Positions 9,277 through 17,435 of a stretch of 64,000 bases of DNA are shown in pieces. The stretch's first letter is position 1. Each line of letters opens with the position of its first letter. The DNA is from Planomonospora sp. ID82291 (GTDB lineage: Bacteria > Actinomycetota > Actinomycetes > Streptosporangiales > Streptosporangiaceae). A model generated the notes under the pieces. That model was given only the letters and a program-made list of their open reading frames with translations. It did no database searches and was not told the DNA's origin. The position numbers and the translations under genes were made by a program. Location of the stretch: positions 1,736,001-1,800,000 of the forward strand of contig NZ_JABTEX010000001.1 of NCBI RefSeq assembly GCF_015711645.1, read 5' to 3'.

Positions 9277-10365
9277 TCAGTGCTCGACTCCCGCCCAGGC
9301 TTCCAGCTGGGTGACGAAACGGCGGGCCGAGTTCGGCCAGTGGTGGTTCGCACGGGCCGCCGCATACCCCCGGGCGCCCTGGGCATGCCGTTCCCGCACG
9401 TCGTCCCGGAGCGTGAGGACGGCCTGCGCCACGGCCTGGGGGTCCTGCCAGGGCACGACCATGCCGCTGCCGTAGCGTTCGACCAGTTCCACCGCGCGCG
9501 GCGACGGAGTCGTGATCACCGGGATCCCGTGGGCCATGTACTCCACGATCTTCGTGGGCATGGAGTGCCGGTAGTTGGGCTCGTCCCGCAGCAGCGAGAG
9601 GCCGGCCAGCGCGCCGTCGAGCCGCTTGAGCGCCTCGTCGTTCGGCATGAAGTCGCGCCACTCCAGCACCCCCTCGGTCACGGCCTGGTTCAGCACCGGC
9701 CGCGACTGCGGGTCGGCGTAGCCGATCAGCTCGACCGCCACCCGGTGCGGCCGGAGCAGCCGGGCCACCTCGATGGCCTCCTTCACGCCCCGGGCCTCCG
9801 ACAGCCAGCCGAGGTAGACGATCCGGTCGTCGCCCGGCGGGGTCACGTCGTCCGGCACCCAGGTCTCGTTCGGCACCACCAGGTGGGCCTGGCCGAACCG
9901 CCCGGCGTAGGCCGTCTCGGCGAGGAGCAGGTGCAGGTGGCGCTCGGCGGTGCCCTCCAGGAGGCGGGCCAGGAAGCGCACCGGCGGGCGCAGGAAGGCC
10001 GGCAGCCAGGGCTTGAGCGACAGGGTCGCCGGGGTGTCCTCGTGGACGTCCCAGACCACCGGCGGGCGCCTGCGGACCCCGGCGACCGCGAACAGCAGCT
10101 CGGGGTCGTGGATGATCGCCAGGTCGACCTGGTCGCGCATGCGCTTGAACACCTTGCGGGCGGCGCGCACCGCGGACAGCCGCCGACGCTCCGCCGCCCG
10201 GGGGAGGTCGACGCCGTTCACCCAGGACCGGGCCATGACCCCCCGGGCGGTGTACGGCGCGGCATACGTGACCTCATGACCGGCGTCCACGAGCGCCCGG
10301 ATCTGCCGGTGCAGGATCCGGGCGTCCTCGGGGTGATGTACCACCGTCATGACGAGCACGTGCAC
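9277..10365 (-). CDS. GT-B glycosyltransferase (GT4-like)
   Basis: 362 residues with a two-Rossmann GT-B layout. The N-terminal domain starts HVLVMTVVHHPEDARILHR and contains VVWDVHEDTP; the C-terminal domain has DRIVYLGWLSEARGVKEAIEVARLL and the nucleotide-sugar binding stretch EYMAHGIPVITTPSPRAVELVE with the E-x7-E spacing. It transfers a sugar from an NDP donor at the cytosolic membrane face; donor and acceptor are unknown. GTG 10365 has AAGGGG upstream with 8-nt spacing. Only 20 bp separate it from the nucleotide-sugar dehydrogenase gene upstream, so the two are almost certainly one operon. Confidence 0.85.
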   Translation of the reverse strand: MHVLVMTVVHHPEDARILHRQIRALVDAGHEVTYAAPYTARGVMARSWVNGVDLPRAAERRRLSAVRAARKVFKRMRDQVDLAIIHDPELLFAVAGVRRRPPVVWDVHEDTPATLSLKPWLPAFLRPPVRFLARLLEGTAERHLHLLLAETAYAGRFGQAHLVVPNETWVPDDVTPPGDDRIVYLGWLSEARGVKEAIEVARLLRPHRVAVELIGYADPQSRPVLNQAVTEGVLEWRDFMPNDEALKRLDGALAGLSLLRDEPNYRHSMPTKIVEYMAHGIPVITTPSPRAVELVERYGSGMVVPWQDPQAVAQAVLTLRDDVRERHAQGARGYAAARANHHWPNSARRFVTQLEAWAGVEH

Positions 10366-10385
10366 TGCGCGCAGCCCCTTCGTGC

Positions 10386-11648
10386 CTAGAGCCGCTCGAC
10401 GCGTTCACCCTCGGCGAGCACGCCTCGGGTGTCGAGCACGAGCCTGCCGTGGTCTTCGACGATCGCCAGGTCGAAGGCGCCGTGCTGCTGCAGCAGCAGC
10501 GTCACGTCGGCTTCGGCGACCGCCTTCGCGAGGTTCTCCTCGCGGGGCACCGGAGTGCCGTCCACCTGCCACTGCTTGACGTGCGGGTCGACGAAGACCA
10601 GCTCGGCGCCCAGTTCCAGCAGGCCGCGCGCGACCGGCAGCGCCGGGGTCTCGCGCTCGTCGGCGATGTCGGGCTTGTAGGTGACGCCGAGCAGCGCGAC
10701 CTTGGAGCCGTTCACCGCCTTCTTGTGGCGGTTGAGCAGCCGCTGCACGCGGGTGACCACGTAGGACGGCATCCGCTCGTTGATCTCCTGGGCCAGCTCC
10801 ACGAACCGGAACGGGTAGCCCAGCTTGCGCACGGTGTAGGACAGGTAGGACGGGTCCACCGGGATGCAGTGGCCGCCGACGCCCGGTCCGGGCAGGAACT
10901 TCTGGAAGCCGAACGGCTTGGTCGCCGCCGCCTCGATGGACTCCCAGAGGTTGATGCCGAGCTCGTCGCAGAAGATCGCCATCTCGTTGACGAGGGCGAT
11001 GTTGACGTGCCGGTAGGTGTTCTCCAGGAGCTTGGCCATCTCGGCCTCGCGGGTGCCGCTGACCGGCACGACCTGCTCGATGAACTGCGCGTAGAACGCG
11101 GTCGCCACGTCGCGGCAGGCGTCGGTGTAGCCGCCGACGACCTTCGGCGTGTTGCGCAGGCCGTACTTGGGGTTGCCCGGGTCGATGCGCTCGGGCGAGA
11201 AGGCGAGGTGGAAGTCGCGGCCCGCGACGAGCCCGGAGGACTCCAGCAGGGGGCGGGCCACCTCGTCGGTGGTGCCGGGCCACGTGGTGGACTCCAGCAC
11301 CACCAGGGATCCGGCGGTCAGGTTCTTGGCGACGGTCGCGGTGGCGCCCTCCACCGCGGACAGGTCGGGACGGTGGTCCTCGTCCAGCGGGGTGGGGACG
11401 CAGATGACGATGGTGCGGCTGCGGGCCAGCACGCCCTCGTCCAGTGTCGCGCGGAAGCCGCCGGCCAGCATGTGCTCGAGGTCGGCGTCGGTCAGGTCGT
11501 CGATGTAGGACCGCCCGCCGTTGAGGGCGTCCACCTTGCGGGGGTCGACCTCGTAACCGACGACGCGCAGCCCTGCTGCCGTGGCCTCCTTGGCCAGCGG
11601 CATGCCGACGTAACCCAGACCGATCACGGCCAGGTCGTAGCCGGTCAC
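10386..11648 (-). CDS. Nucleotide-sugar dehydrogenase (UDP-HexNAc/UDP-Glc 6-dehydrogenase)
   Basis: A 420-residue NAD-dependent enzyme that oxidises C6 of a UDP-sugar to a uronic acid. The Rossmann motif AVIGLGYVGMPLA begins the protein, VICVPTPLDE follows, and the catalytic Cys lies in GPGVGGHCIPVDPSYL; the C-terminal domain has LLGVTYKPDIADERETPA. The WbpA/WecC subfamily is favoured by VPTPLD and because a UDP-GlcNAc 2-epimerase gene lies 1.9 kb away; together they could supply UDP-ManNAcA. GTG 11648 (VTGYDLAVIG) is preferred to the in-frame TTG at 11675 because it abuts the Rossmann fold; the RBS is weak for both. Exact substrate is not readable. Confidence 0.82.
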   Translation of the reverse strand: MTGYDLAVIGLGYVGMPLAKEATAAGLRVVGYEVDPRKVDALNGGRSYIDDLTDADLEHMLAGGFRATLDEGVLARSRTIVICVPTPLDEDHRPDLSAVEGATATVAKNLTAGSLVVLESTTWPGTTDEVARPLLESSGLVAGRDFHLAFSPERIDPGNPKYGLRNTPKVVGGYTDACRDVATAFYAQFIEQVVPVSGTREAEMAKLLENTYRHVNIALVNEMAIFCDELGINLWESIEAAATKPFGFQKFLPGPGVGGHCIPVDPSYLSYTVRKLGYPFRFVELAQEINERMPSYVVTRVQRLLNRHKKAVNGSKVALLGVTYKPDIADERETPALPVARGLLELGAELVFVDPHVKQWQVDGTPVPREENLAKAVAEADVTLLLQQHGAFDLAIVEDHGRLVLDTRGVLAEGERVERL

Positions 11649-11776
11649 TGGGAGACCCTGGAGAGCCGGAAACAACGCTTCATGGTCGCAAAGGTTATCT
11701 CAACTCGGCACATGCCACGCCTGATGCGATTAAACGCCTCACAAACGCTCCGGACCCCCGTCATCGCCATGGACGG

Positions 11777-13453
11777 TCAGCCGCTGATCGTCCGGTAGAG
11801 GTCGCGGTAGGTCTCCGCGACCCGGCTCCAGGTGCGCTTGGCCGCCACCTCGGCCCGTCCCGCCTCGCCCATCAGGGCCCGCCGCGCCGGGTCGTCCCGC
11901 AGCCCGGCGACCGCGTCGGCGAACGCCTCGGGGTCGCCCGGCGGGACCAGCAGACCGGCGCCCTCCGACCCCACGAGCTCCGACAGGGCGGGCAGATCGC
12001 TGAGCACGACGGGCTTGCCGAGGGCCATCGCCTCGACGGGTTTCAATGGCGTAACGAGTCGGCAGACCCGCAGGTCCTCGCGCGGGCAGGCGAAGACGTC
12101 GATGGCCGCCTGGGCCTGCAGCGCCTCGTCCGGGCCGACCCGGCCGGGCAGGATCGCGAGGTCCCCGAGACCGAGCTCGGCGACCTGCTCCAGCAGCGCG
12201 GGGCGCTCGGCGCCGTCGCCCACGAGCAGCACCCGGACCGGGGTCCCGCGGTCGCGCAGGATCGCCGCGGCGCCGATCATGGTCCGGAAGCCCTCGTAGG
12301 CCACGATGCTGGAGACCGAGCCCATGACGATCTCGTCGTCGGCGATGCCGTGGGCGGCGCGGAAGGCCGCCCCGTCGTACTCGGCGGTCAGCAGCGCGTC
12401 GTCCACCGCGTTGGGCGCCAGGTAGATCTTCTCCCGGGGCACCCCCCGCTCGACGATCTCGGCGGCCATGGTCTCGGCGAGGGTGACCACGGCGTCGGCC
12501 GAGCGCATGATGAACGCCTCGCGGTCGCGCTGGAGCACGTGCCGCTGGCTGCCGACCCGCTTGGGGTCGCGCGAGGCCCACGTCTCCTCCAGGAAGCCCC
12601 GCACCTCGTAGACCATCGGCGTGCCGGTCCGCTCCCGCACGGCCAGCGCGACCGACCCGTTGCGGTGGTCGGTGGCGGCGTGGAGCACCTGCGGGCGGAG
12701 CGTCCTGACCAGCTCGGTCACCTCGCCGGCCCCGCGGATCATCCGCCCCCGGCTCTCGAACGGCACCTCGCCGCTGGGCAGCAGCCGGTGGTAGGGGATC
12801 CCGTCGATCTCCTCGTACGGCGTCGCGTCGGCGTGGCCCTGCATCATCGGCCAGCCCCAGCTGGTGACGACGTGCGGATCGAGGCCCGCCTCCTTCTGGG
12901 CGGTGACGATCCGGTGCGTGCGCACGGTGTAGCCCGCCTGGGTGTACGGCAGGGCGTTGGTGACGCAGTGCAGCACCCGGCCCTCGACCCGCTCGCCCAC
13001 GATCACCTTGGACTTGGGCGGGATCGGGTTCGACTGGATGGCGGCCAGCTCGCCGGCGTAGTAGGCGGCCCGGCGCTTGATGAAGGGGTACTTGGCGTGG
13101 CCCTCCAGCACCGCGACGGCCTCGGTCATCCGGCCCGCGTCGAAGTGCTCCTTCGCCTCGTTCCAGGGCCCCCGGACCACGCGCATGCCGAGCTTGCGCA
13201 CGGCGACCCGGGCGCGCCGGGCCAGCGGCCAGGCGACCCGGCCCACGACGGGGCGCAGGCTCGGCGGGAGGGTCTCCGCGGCGGCCTGGGCGACGCGCAC
13301 GGGGTCACTCTTGACCTTGGTCGCGACGACTCGGGAAACGATGATCGGATGCTGGGCGAACCCTTTGAGAAGTCCGCGCAGACCGGCGCGCGCCGACTTC
13401 GCGGAAACCGTCGAGGGTGCCGAGGACTCCGGCCGACTGGCGTCAGGTACCAC
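11777..13453 (-). CDS. GT4 family glycosyltransferase with N-terminal extension
   Basis: A 558-residue GT-B enzyme. The first ~165 residues are an alanine/arginine-rich helical extension including GRMTEAVAVLEGHAKY, which looks TPR-like. The catalytic part starts near RVLHCVTNALPYTQAGYTVRTH and continues with VVTLAETMAAEIVERGVP, LAPNAVDD and the donor-binding EAMALGKPVVLSDLPALSELV with E-x7-E. Such enzymes build surface polysaccharides or glycolipids at the cytosolic membrane face. GTG 13453 is 57 bp from the divergent wecB-like start, so the two genes share a promoter region. The 128-bp gap to the dehydrogenase gene contains its promoter or nothing recognisable. Confidence 0.82.
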   Translation of the reverse strand: MVPDASRPESSAPSTVSAKSARAGLRGLLKGFAQHPIIVSRVVATKVKSDPVRVAQAAAETLPPSLRPVVGRVAWPLARRARVAVRKLGMRVVRGPWNEAKEHFDAGRMTEAVAVLEGHAKYPFIKRRAAYYAGELAAIQSNPIPPKSKVIVGERVEGRVLHCVTNALPYTQAGYTVRTHRIVTAQKEAGLDPHVVTSWGWPMMQGHADATPYEEIDGIPYHRLLPSGEVPFESRGRMIRGAGEVTELVRTLRPQVLHAATDHRNGSVALAVRERTGTPMVYEVRGFLEETWASRDPKRVGSQRHVLQRDREAFIMRSADAVVTLAETMAAEIVERGVPREKIYLAPNAVDDALLTAEYDGAAFRAAHGIADDEIVMGSVSSIVAYEGFRTMIGAAAILRDRGTPVRVLLVGDGAERPALLEQVAELGLGDLAILPGRVGPDEALQAQAAIDVFACPREDLRVCRLVTPLKPVEAMALGKPVVLSDLPALSELVGSEGAGLLVPPGDPEAFADAVAGLRDDPARRALMGEAGRAEVAAKRTWSRVAETYRDLYRTISG

Positions 13454-13510
13454 GGTCGTGACCGTACCATAGGCAACGTTTGCCCCACTCCCCTATGAAA
13501 GGCGAGGTCA

Positions 13511-14776
13511 ATGAGGGACTCTGCCCCTTCGCAGGCGGCTCCGGCCGGCGAGAAGGCCCCCGAGACGGCCCCTGAGGAGGCCCCTGAGGAGGTCGCGGAG
13601 ACGGCGTCCCGGGAGATCTCGGAGGCGGTCGCGGAGACGGCGTCCGGCGGCCCCCTCGTCCTGCACGTGCTGGGCGCCCGCCCCAACTTCGTCAAGGCCG
13701 CTCCCGTCGTGCGCGCGCTGGACGGGCTGGGAGTGCGCCAGGGCATCGTCCACACCGGTCAGCACTACGACGCGCTGATGTCCGACGTGTTCTTCGCCGA
13801 CCTCGGCCTGCCCGAGCCGGTCGCGAACCTGGGCGTCGGGTCCGGCTCGCACGCCCGCCAGACGGCGGCCCTGCTCACCGGCCTGGAGGAGGTCGTGCTG
13901 GAGCACGCCCCCGCGCTGGTCGTCGTCTACGGCGACGTGAACTCCACCCTGGCGGCCATCCTGGTCTGCGCCAAGCTGCAGATCCCGACCGCGCACGTCG
14001 AGGCGGGCCTGCGCTCCTTCGACCGCGGCATGCCCGAGGAGGTCAACCGGGTCGTCACCGACGCCCTGTCCGACATCCTCTTCGCCACCTCGCCGGACGC
14101 GCTGTCGCACCTGGCGAACGAGGGCGTGGACCCGTCCCGCGTCCACCTCGTCGGCAACCCGATGATCGACAGCCTCTTCTCCGCGCTCGACCGCCTCGAC
14201 CCGGCGCCGGTCCGCGCGCGGCTCGGCCTGCCCGAGCGGTACGGCGTGGCCACCCTGCACCGGCCCGCCAACGTCGACGACCCGGCCGCCGCCAAGGAGC
14301 TGGTCGACGCCGTCCTGCGGGTGAGCGAGCGGCTGCCGATCATGGTCCCGATCCACCCGCGCGGGCGCGAGCGCCTGGCCGCGGCGGGGCTGGTGACCGG
14401 CGGCGGGCTGACGATCGTCGACCCGCTGGGCTACGTGGACTTCCTCTCCCTGGTGCGGGGCGCGTCCCTGGTCGTCACCGACTCGGGCGGCGTGCAGGAG
14501 GAGACGACCATGCTCGGCGTGCCCTGCCTGACCGTCCGGCCCAACACCGAGCGGCCGGTCACCGTCACCCACGGCACCAACCGCCTGGTCACCCCGGAGC
14601 GGCTCCCGGCCGCCGCCGACCGGGCCCTGGCCGACGGCGCGGCGACCCCCTCGGGCGAGCTGCCCCCGCTCTGGGACGGCGCGGCGGGCCCCCGCATCGC
14701 CCGGGTGATCGTCTCCTGGCTGAGGGGGGAGAACCTCTCCCCGGCGGCGCAGGCCGTACCGCCCAAATCCCGTTAA
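13511..14776 (+). CDS. wecB: UDP-N-acetylglucosamine 2-epimerase (non-hydrolysing)
   Basis: Interconverts UDP-GlcNAc and UDP-ManNAc (cytosolic; precursor for ManNAc/ManNAcA polymers). Catalytic core ~residues 50-410 with VLGARPNFVKAAPV, HTGQHYDALMSDVFF, VYGDVNSTLA, HVEAGLRSFDRGMPEEVNRV, TLHRPANVDD and VVTDSGGVQEETTMLGVPCLTVR, all in the expected order. The first ~45 residues are an unusual Glu/Ala-rich extension (APEEVAETASREISEAVAETA) with an internal repeat, absent from typical WecB. ATG 13511 is preceded by a GAAAGGCGAGG site. It leads a + strand pair with the large glycosyltransferase and is divergent from the GT4 gene. Confidence 0.9.
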   Translation: MRDSAPSQAAPAGEKAPETAPEEAPEEVAETASREISEAVAETASGGPLVLHVLGARPNFVKAAPVVRALDGLGVRQGIVHTGQHYDALMSDVFFADLGLPEPVANLGVGSGSHARQTAALLTGLEEVVLEHAPALVVVYGDVNSTLAAILVCAKLQIPTAHVEAGLRSFDRGMPEEVNRVVTDALSDILFATSPDALSHLANEGVDPSRVHLVGNPMIDSLFSALDRLDPAPVRARLGLPERYGVATLHRPANVDDPAAAKELVDAVLRVSERLPIMVPIHPRGRERLAAAGLVTGGGLTIVDPLGYVDFLSLVRGASLVVTDSGGVQEETTMLGVPCLTVRPNTERPVTVTHGTNRLVTPERLPAAADRALADGAATPSGELPPLWDGAAGPRIARVIVSWLRGENLSPAAQAVPPKSR

Positions 14777-14788
14777 AAGCACCGTTCC

Positions 14789-14808
14789 GGTACGGCTGAC
14801 GCCGTACC
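14789..14808 (+). promoter_or_regulatory. Hairpin between wecB and the large glycosyltransferase
   Basis: An 8-bp perfect dyad, GGTACGGC / GCCGTACC with a TGAC loop, lies 12 bp after the wecB stop and 30 bp before the next start on the same strand. It may be a weak terminator or an operator; no T-tract follows. Confidence 0.45.
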
Positions 14809-14838
14809 CTGGCACGACCCCGGACGAAGGCGACGCCC

Positions 14839-16914
14839 ATGAGCTCCACCTCCCCCCTGAGTGACGAGACCCCCGACGAGCCGAGGTTCCAGCGGCTGGG
14901 ACCGGTCAACTGGCTGCCCGAGGAGCGCAAGGTCATCGAGCGCTTCGAGGAGCGGGTGCGGGACCTGGAGCGGCGCCTGGCCATCGCGGAGGCGCGCGCG
15001 GACTACGCCCAGTGGAAGCTGGAGTCCACCCGGGTCCAGCGGCCGTACCGGGTGGCCGAGGCGCTGACCGCGGCCAAGGGTCCGGGGGTGGTGCGGCTGC
15101 CGGGCAAGCTCCGCACGGCGCTCAAGCCGCGCAAGGGGCCCGCGGCGCCGCGCCCGGTGGCCGAGGTGGTCGCCGAGCTGGACGAGCGCGGGCCCGCGGT
15201 GGACGTGCCGGTGGTGAAGTGGCCCGCCGGACCGGTCGTCCGGCCGGACCTGAAGGTCGCGGTCATCCTCGACGACTTCTCCCGGATGGCGTTCCGGTAC
15301 GAGTGGGACCAGATCGAGTTCGGGCTGCGCGACTGGCCGGAGGTCTTCGCCGAGCGGCGGCCCGAGATCCTGTTCGTGGAGTCGGCCTGGCACGGCAACC
15401 AGGGGCGCTGGCGCTACCAGATGACCGGGACGAACGCCCCCAAGCCGGAGCTGCGCGCGCTGATCGACTGGTGCCGCGCGGAGGGGATCCCGACGGTCTT
15501 CTGGAACAAGGAGGACCCGCCGAACTTCGACTTCTTCATCGACACGGCCAAGCTGTTCGACCACGTGTTCACGTGTGACGGCGACATGGTGCCGAAATAT
15601 CGCGAAATCCTGGGACATGACCGGGTGGACGTGCTGCAGTTCGCGGCGCAGCCGCGGGTGCACAACCCGATCCAGGACAAGCAGGGCCGGATCCACGACG
15701 TGGTCTTCGCCGGCATGTACTTCCGGGACAAGCACCCCGAGCGCCGCGAGCAGATGGAGACCGTGCTCGACCCGATCCGCGAGCTGGGCCTGCACATCTT
15801 CGCCCGCAACGGGACCGTGGACGAGAAGTACGCCTGGCCGGAGAAGTACGTCCCGCACATCGTGGGCGAGCTGCCGTACGACCGGATGCTGGCCGCGTAC
15901 AAGATGTACAAGGTCTTCCTCAACGTGAACTCGGTGCTCGACTCGCCGACCATGTGCGCCCGCCGGGTCTTCGAGCTGTCCGCCTGCTCCACGCCGGTGG
16001 TGACCGGCTGGTCCCGGGCGATCGAGGAGACGTTCGGCTCGCTGGTGCCGATCGCGCACGACCCGCTGGAGTCCTACAACACGGTCCTGCACCTGCTCAA
16101 CAGCCCGGAGCTGCGCGCCCGCCAGGGCCACCTGGCCATGCGCGAGGTCTTCGACAAGCACCTGTTCTCGCACCGCGTCGACCAGATCCTCGGCTTCCTC
16201 GGCCGGCCCGTCGCGCCCCGGACCCGCTCGGTCTCGGTGGTGCTGCCGACCAACCGGGCCGCCCAGATCGAGCACGCCATCTCCTCGGTGGCCAAACAGG
16301 TCCACCGCCCGCTGCAGCTGGTGATGGTCCTGCACGGCCTGGACATCGACCCGGTCGTGGTCGCCGACAAGGCCCGCATGGCGGGGATCACCGACGTCGT
16401 GGTGCTGGCCGCCGACCCGTCGATGTCGCTGGGCGCCTGCATGAACATGGGCATCGCCGCGGCCGAGGGCGAGCTGGTCGCCAAGATGGACGACGACAAC
16501 CTGTACGGCGAGCACTACCTGTCGGACCTGGTCCGCGCCTTCGACTACTCCGATGCGGAACTGGTGGGCAAGGGCGCGCACTACGCCTACTTCGAGTCCA
16601 CCAACACCACGATGCTGCGCATGCCGGGCCTGGAGCACCGCTACGCCTGGCTGGTGCAGGGCGGCACCTTCCTCGGCAGGACCGACATGTTCCGCCACTA
16701 CGCCTTCGAGGACGTGACCCGGGGCGAGGACACCCGGCTGGTCAAGCGGCTCCGTGAGGACCGGGTCAAGATCTACTCCGCCGACCGGTTCAACTTCGTC
16801 TACTGGCGCAGCGGCGACCCGGCCATGCACACCTGGCAGCCCGACGACCACAAGCTCACCCGCGGCGCCCAGTTCTCCTTCGTCGGCCGCCCCGACGACC
16901 ACGTCATGATCTGA
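14839..16914 (+). CDS. Two-domain glycosyltransferase: CgeB-like GT-B plus GT2
   Basis: A 691-residue protein. A coiled N-terminal stretch (~20-60, RKVIERFEERVRDLERRLAIAEA) precedes a CgeB/GT-B-like half (~130-455: VAVILDDFSRMAFRYEW, TVFWNKEDPPNFDFF, VVFAGMYFRDKHPER, MCARRVFELSACSTPVVT). The C-terminal half (~465-680) is a GT-A/GT2 domain: SVVLPTNRAAQIEHAISSV, the metal-binding AKMDDDNLYGEHY, and GEDTRLVKRLRED. Two catalytic domains in one chain suggest sequential or polymerising transfer in surface-glycan assembly. It follows wecB by 62 bp on the same strand, with a hairpin between. Substrates cannot be read from sequence. Confidence 0.8.
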   Translation: MSSTSPLSDETPDEPRFQRLGPVNWLPEERKVIERFEERVRDLERRLAIAEARADYAQWKLESTRVQRPYRVAEALTAAKGPGVVRLPGKLRTALKPRKGPAAPRPVAEVVAELDERGPAVDVPVVKWPAGPVVRPDLKVAVILDDFSRMAFRYEWDQIEFGLRDWPEVFAERRPEILFVESAWHGNQGRWRYQMTGTNAPKPELRALIDWCRAEGIPTVFWNKEDPPNFDFFIDTAKLFDHVFTCDGDMVPKYREILGHDRVDVLQFAAQPRVHNPIQDKQGRIHDVVFAGMYFRDKHPERREQMETVLDPIRELGLHIFARNGTVDEKYAWPEKYVPHIVGELPYDRMLAAYKMYKVFLNVNSVLDSPTMCARRVFELSACSTPVVTGWSRAIEETFGSLVPIAHDPLESYNTVLHLLNSPELRARQGHLAMREVFDKHLFSHRVDQILGFLGRPVAPRTRSVSVVLPTNRAAQIEHAISSVAKQVHRPLQLVMVLHGLDIDPVVVADKARMAGITDVVVLAADPSMSLGACMNMGIAAAEGELVAKMDDDNLYGEHYLSDLVRAFDYSDAELVGKGAHYAYFESTNTTMLRMPGLEHRYAWLVQGGTFLGRTDMFRHYAFEDVTRGEDTRLVKRLREDRVKIYSADRFNFVYWRSGDPAMHTWQPDDHKLTRGAQFSFVGRPDDHVMI

Positions 16915-16959
16915 CCTCATCCTTCCGGGTCCCTTGGTCGTGCGGGTCCCGTTCATACG

Positions 16960-17034
16960 ATGCCGGTGCGCACGGAGGCGGGCCGGTGGTCCGTGGTGGC
17001 TCATGCCGGTGCGCACGGAGGCGGGCCGGTGGTC
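16960..17034. repeat. Direct repeat, ~32 bp, two copies 43 bp apart
   Basis: ATGCCGGTGCGCACGGAGGC and the following GGGCCGGTGGTC occur at 16960-16991 and again at 17003-17034. Part of the unit also occurs, inverted, within the ~200-bp element just downstream and again at 21.2 kb, so this is part of a repeat family rather than a gene. The whole 521-bp stretch 16915-17435 has no convincing gene. Confidence 0.85.
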
Positions 17035-17140
17035 CTGCCGGCCGTCTCAGTCGGGCTCCGGTGGTTCCGGCCTCCGGCCGGGCTCGGGCGCGCGGGGTTC
17101 GGTGCTTTATACGCCGGCAGGACCACCGGCCCGCCTCCGT
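17015..17140. repeat. 28-bp perfect inverted repeat with 70-nt loop
   Basis: The 28 bases at 17015-17042 (beginning ACGGAGGCGGGCCGG) are the exact reverse complement of 17113-17140. Transcribed, this would form a very stable stem. The right arm is also the left part of the long element at 17090-17290. It lies downstream of the glycosyltransferase gene and of the convergent HAD gene, so it could act as a transcription barrier, or be one end of an unrecognised mobile repeat. Confidence 0.85.
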
Positions 17141-17290
17141 ACATCCCTGCGCCGCCGTACCGATGCGGGCCGTAGCGTCTTGCTCTCCGGCCGCCCGGCG
17201 TCTCCGCCGACGCTGAAGCGATCCGTGCATGGCCGTTCAGGGCGGCTCGCCGTCGCCTGCGGCCATCTGCGTCAGGAAGGAGCTCAGGGC
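17090..17290 (+). repeat. ~200-bp dispersed repeat, copy A
   Basis: Starts GCGCGGGGTTCGGTGCTTTA and ends near AAGGAGCTCAGGGC. A second copy lies inverted at 21084-21283. Long blocks are identical, including GATGCGGGCCGTAGCGTCTT and its continuation and GACGCTGAAGCGATCCGT, with mismatches concentrated at 17141-17155, around 17230 and in an indel near 17252-17275. No ORF is conserved between copies and no transposase is nearby, so a non-autonomous or extragenic repeat is the best label. Confidence 0.85.
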
Positions 17291-17435
17291 CGGGCGCCGT
17301 AGAGCGTCCCGTCGAGGACGCTGACATGTACACGGACCGCATATCGCAGGGAACGCTGGAGTGATCTCCCTGACGGGATGGGCCGTCGTGGCCGTCCACG
17401 TTCCAGGTCCCGCCGTACAGCCTCCAGGCGGATGA

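Noticed and set aside
14773-17016. 747-residue - strand open frame over the large glycosyltransferase gene
   Set aside because: Low-complexity shadow frame (His/Val/Gly/Arg-rich) with no motif; the + strand frame has two recognisable catalytic domains.
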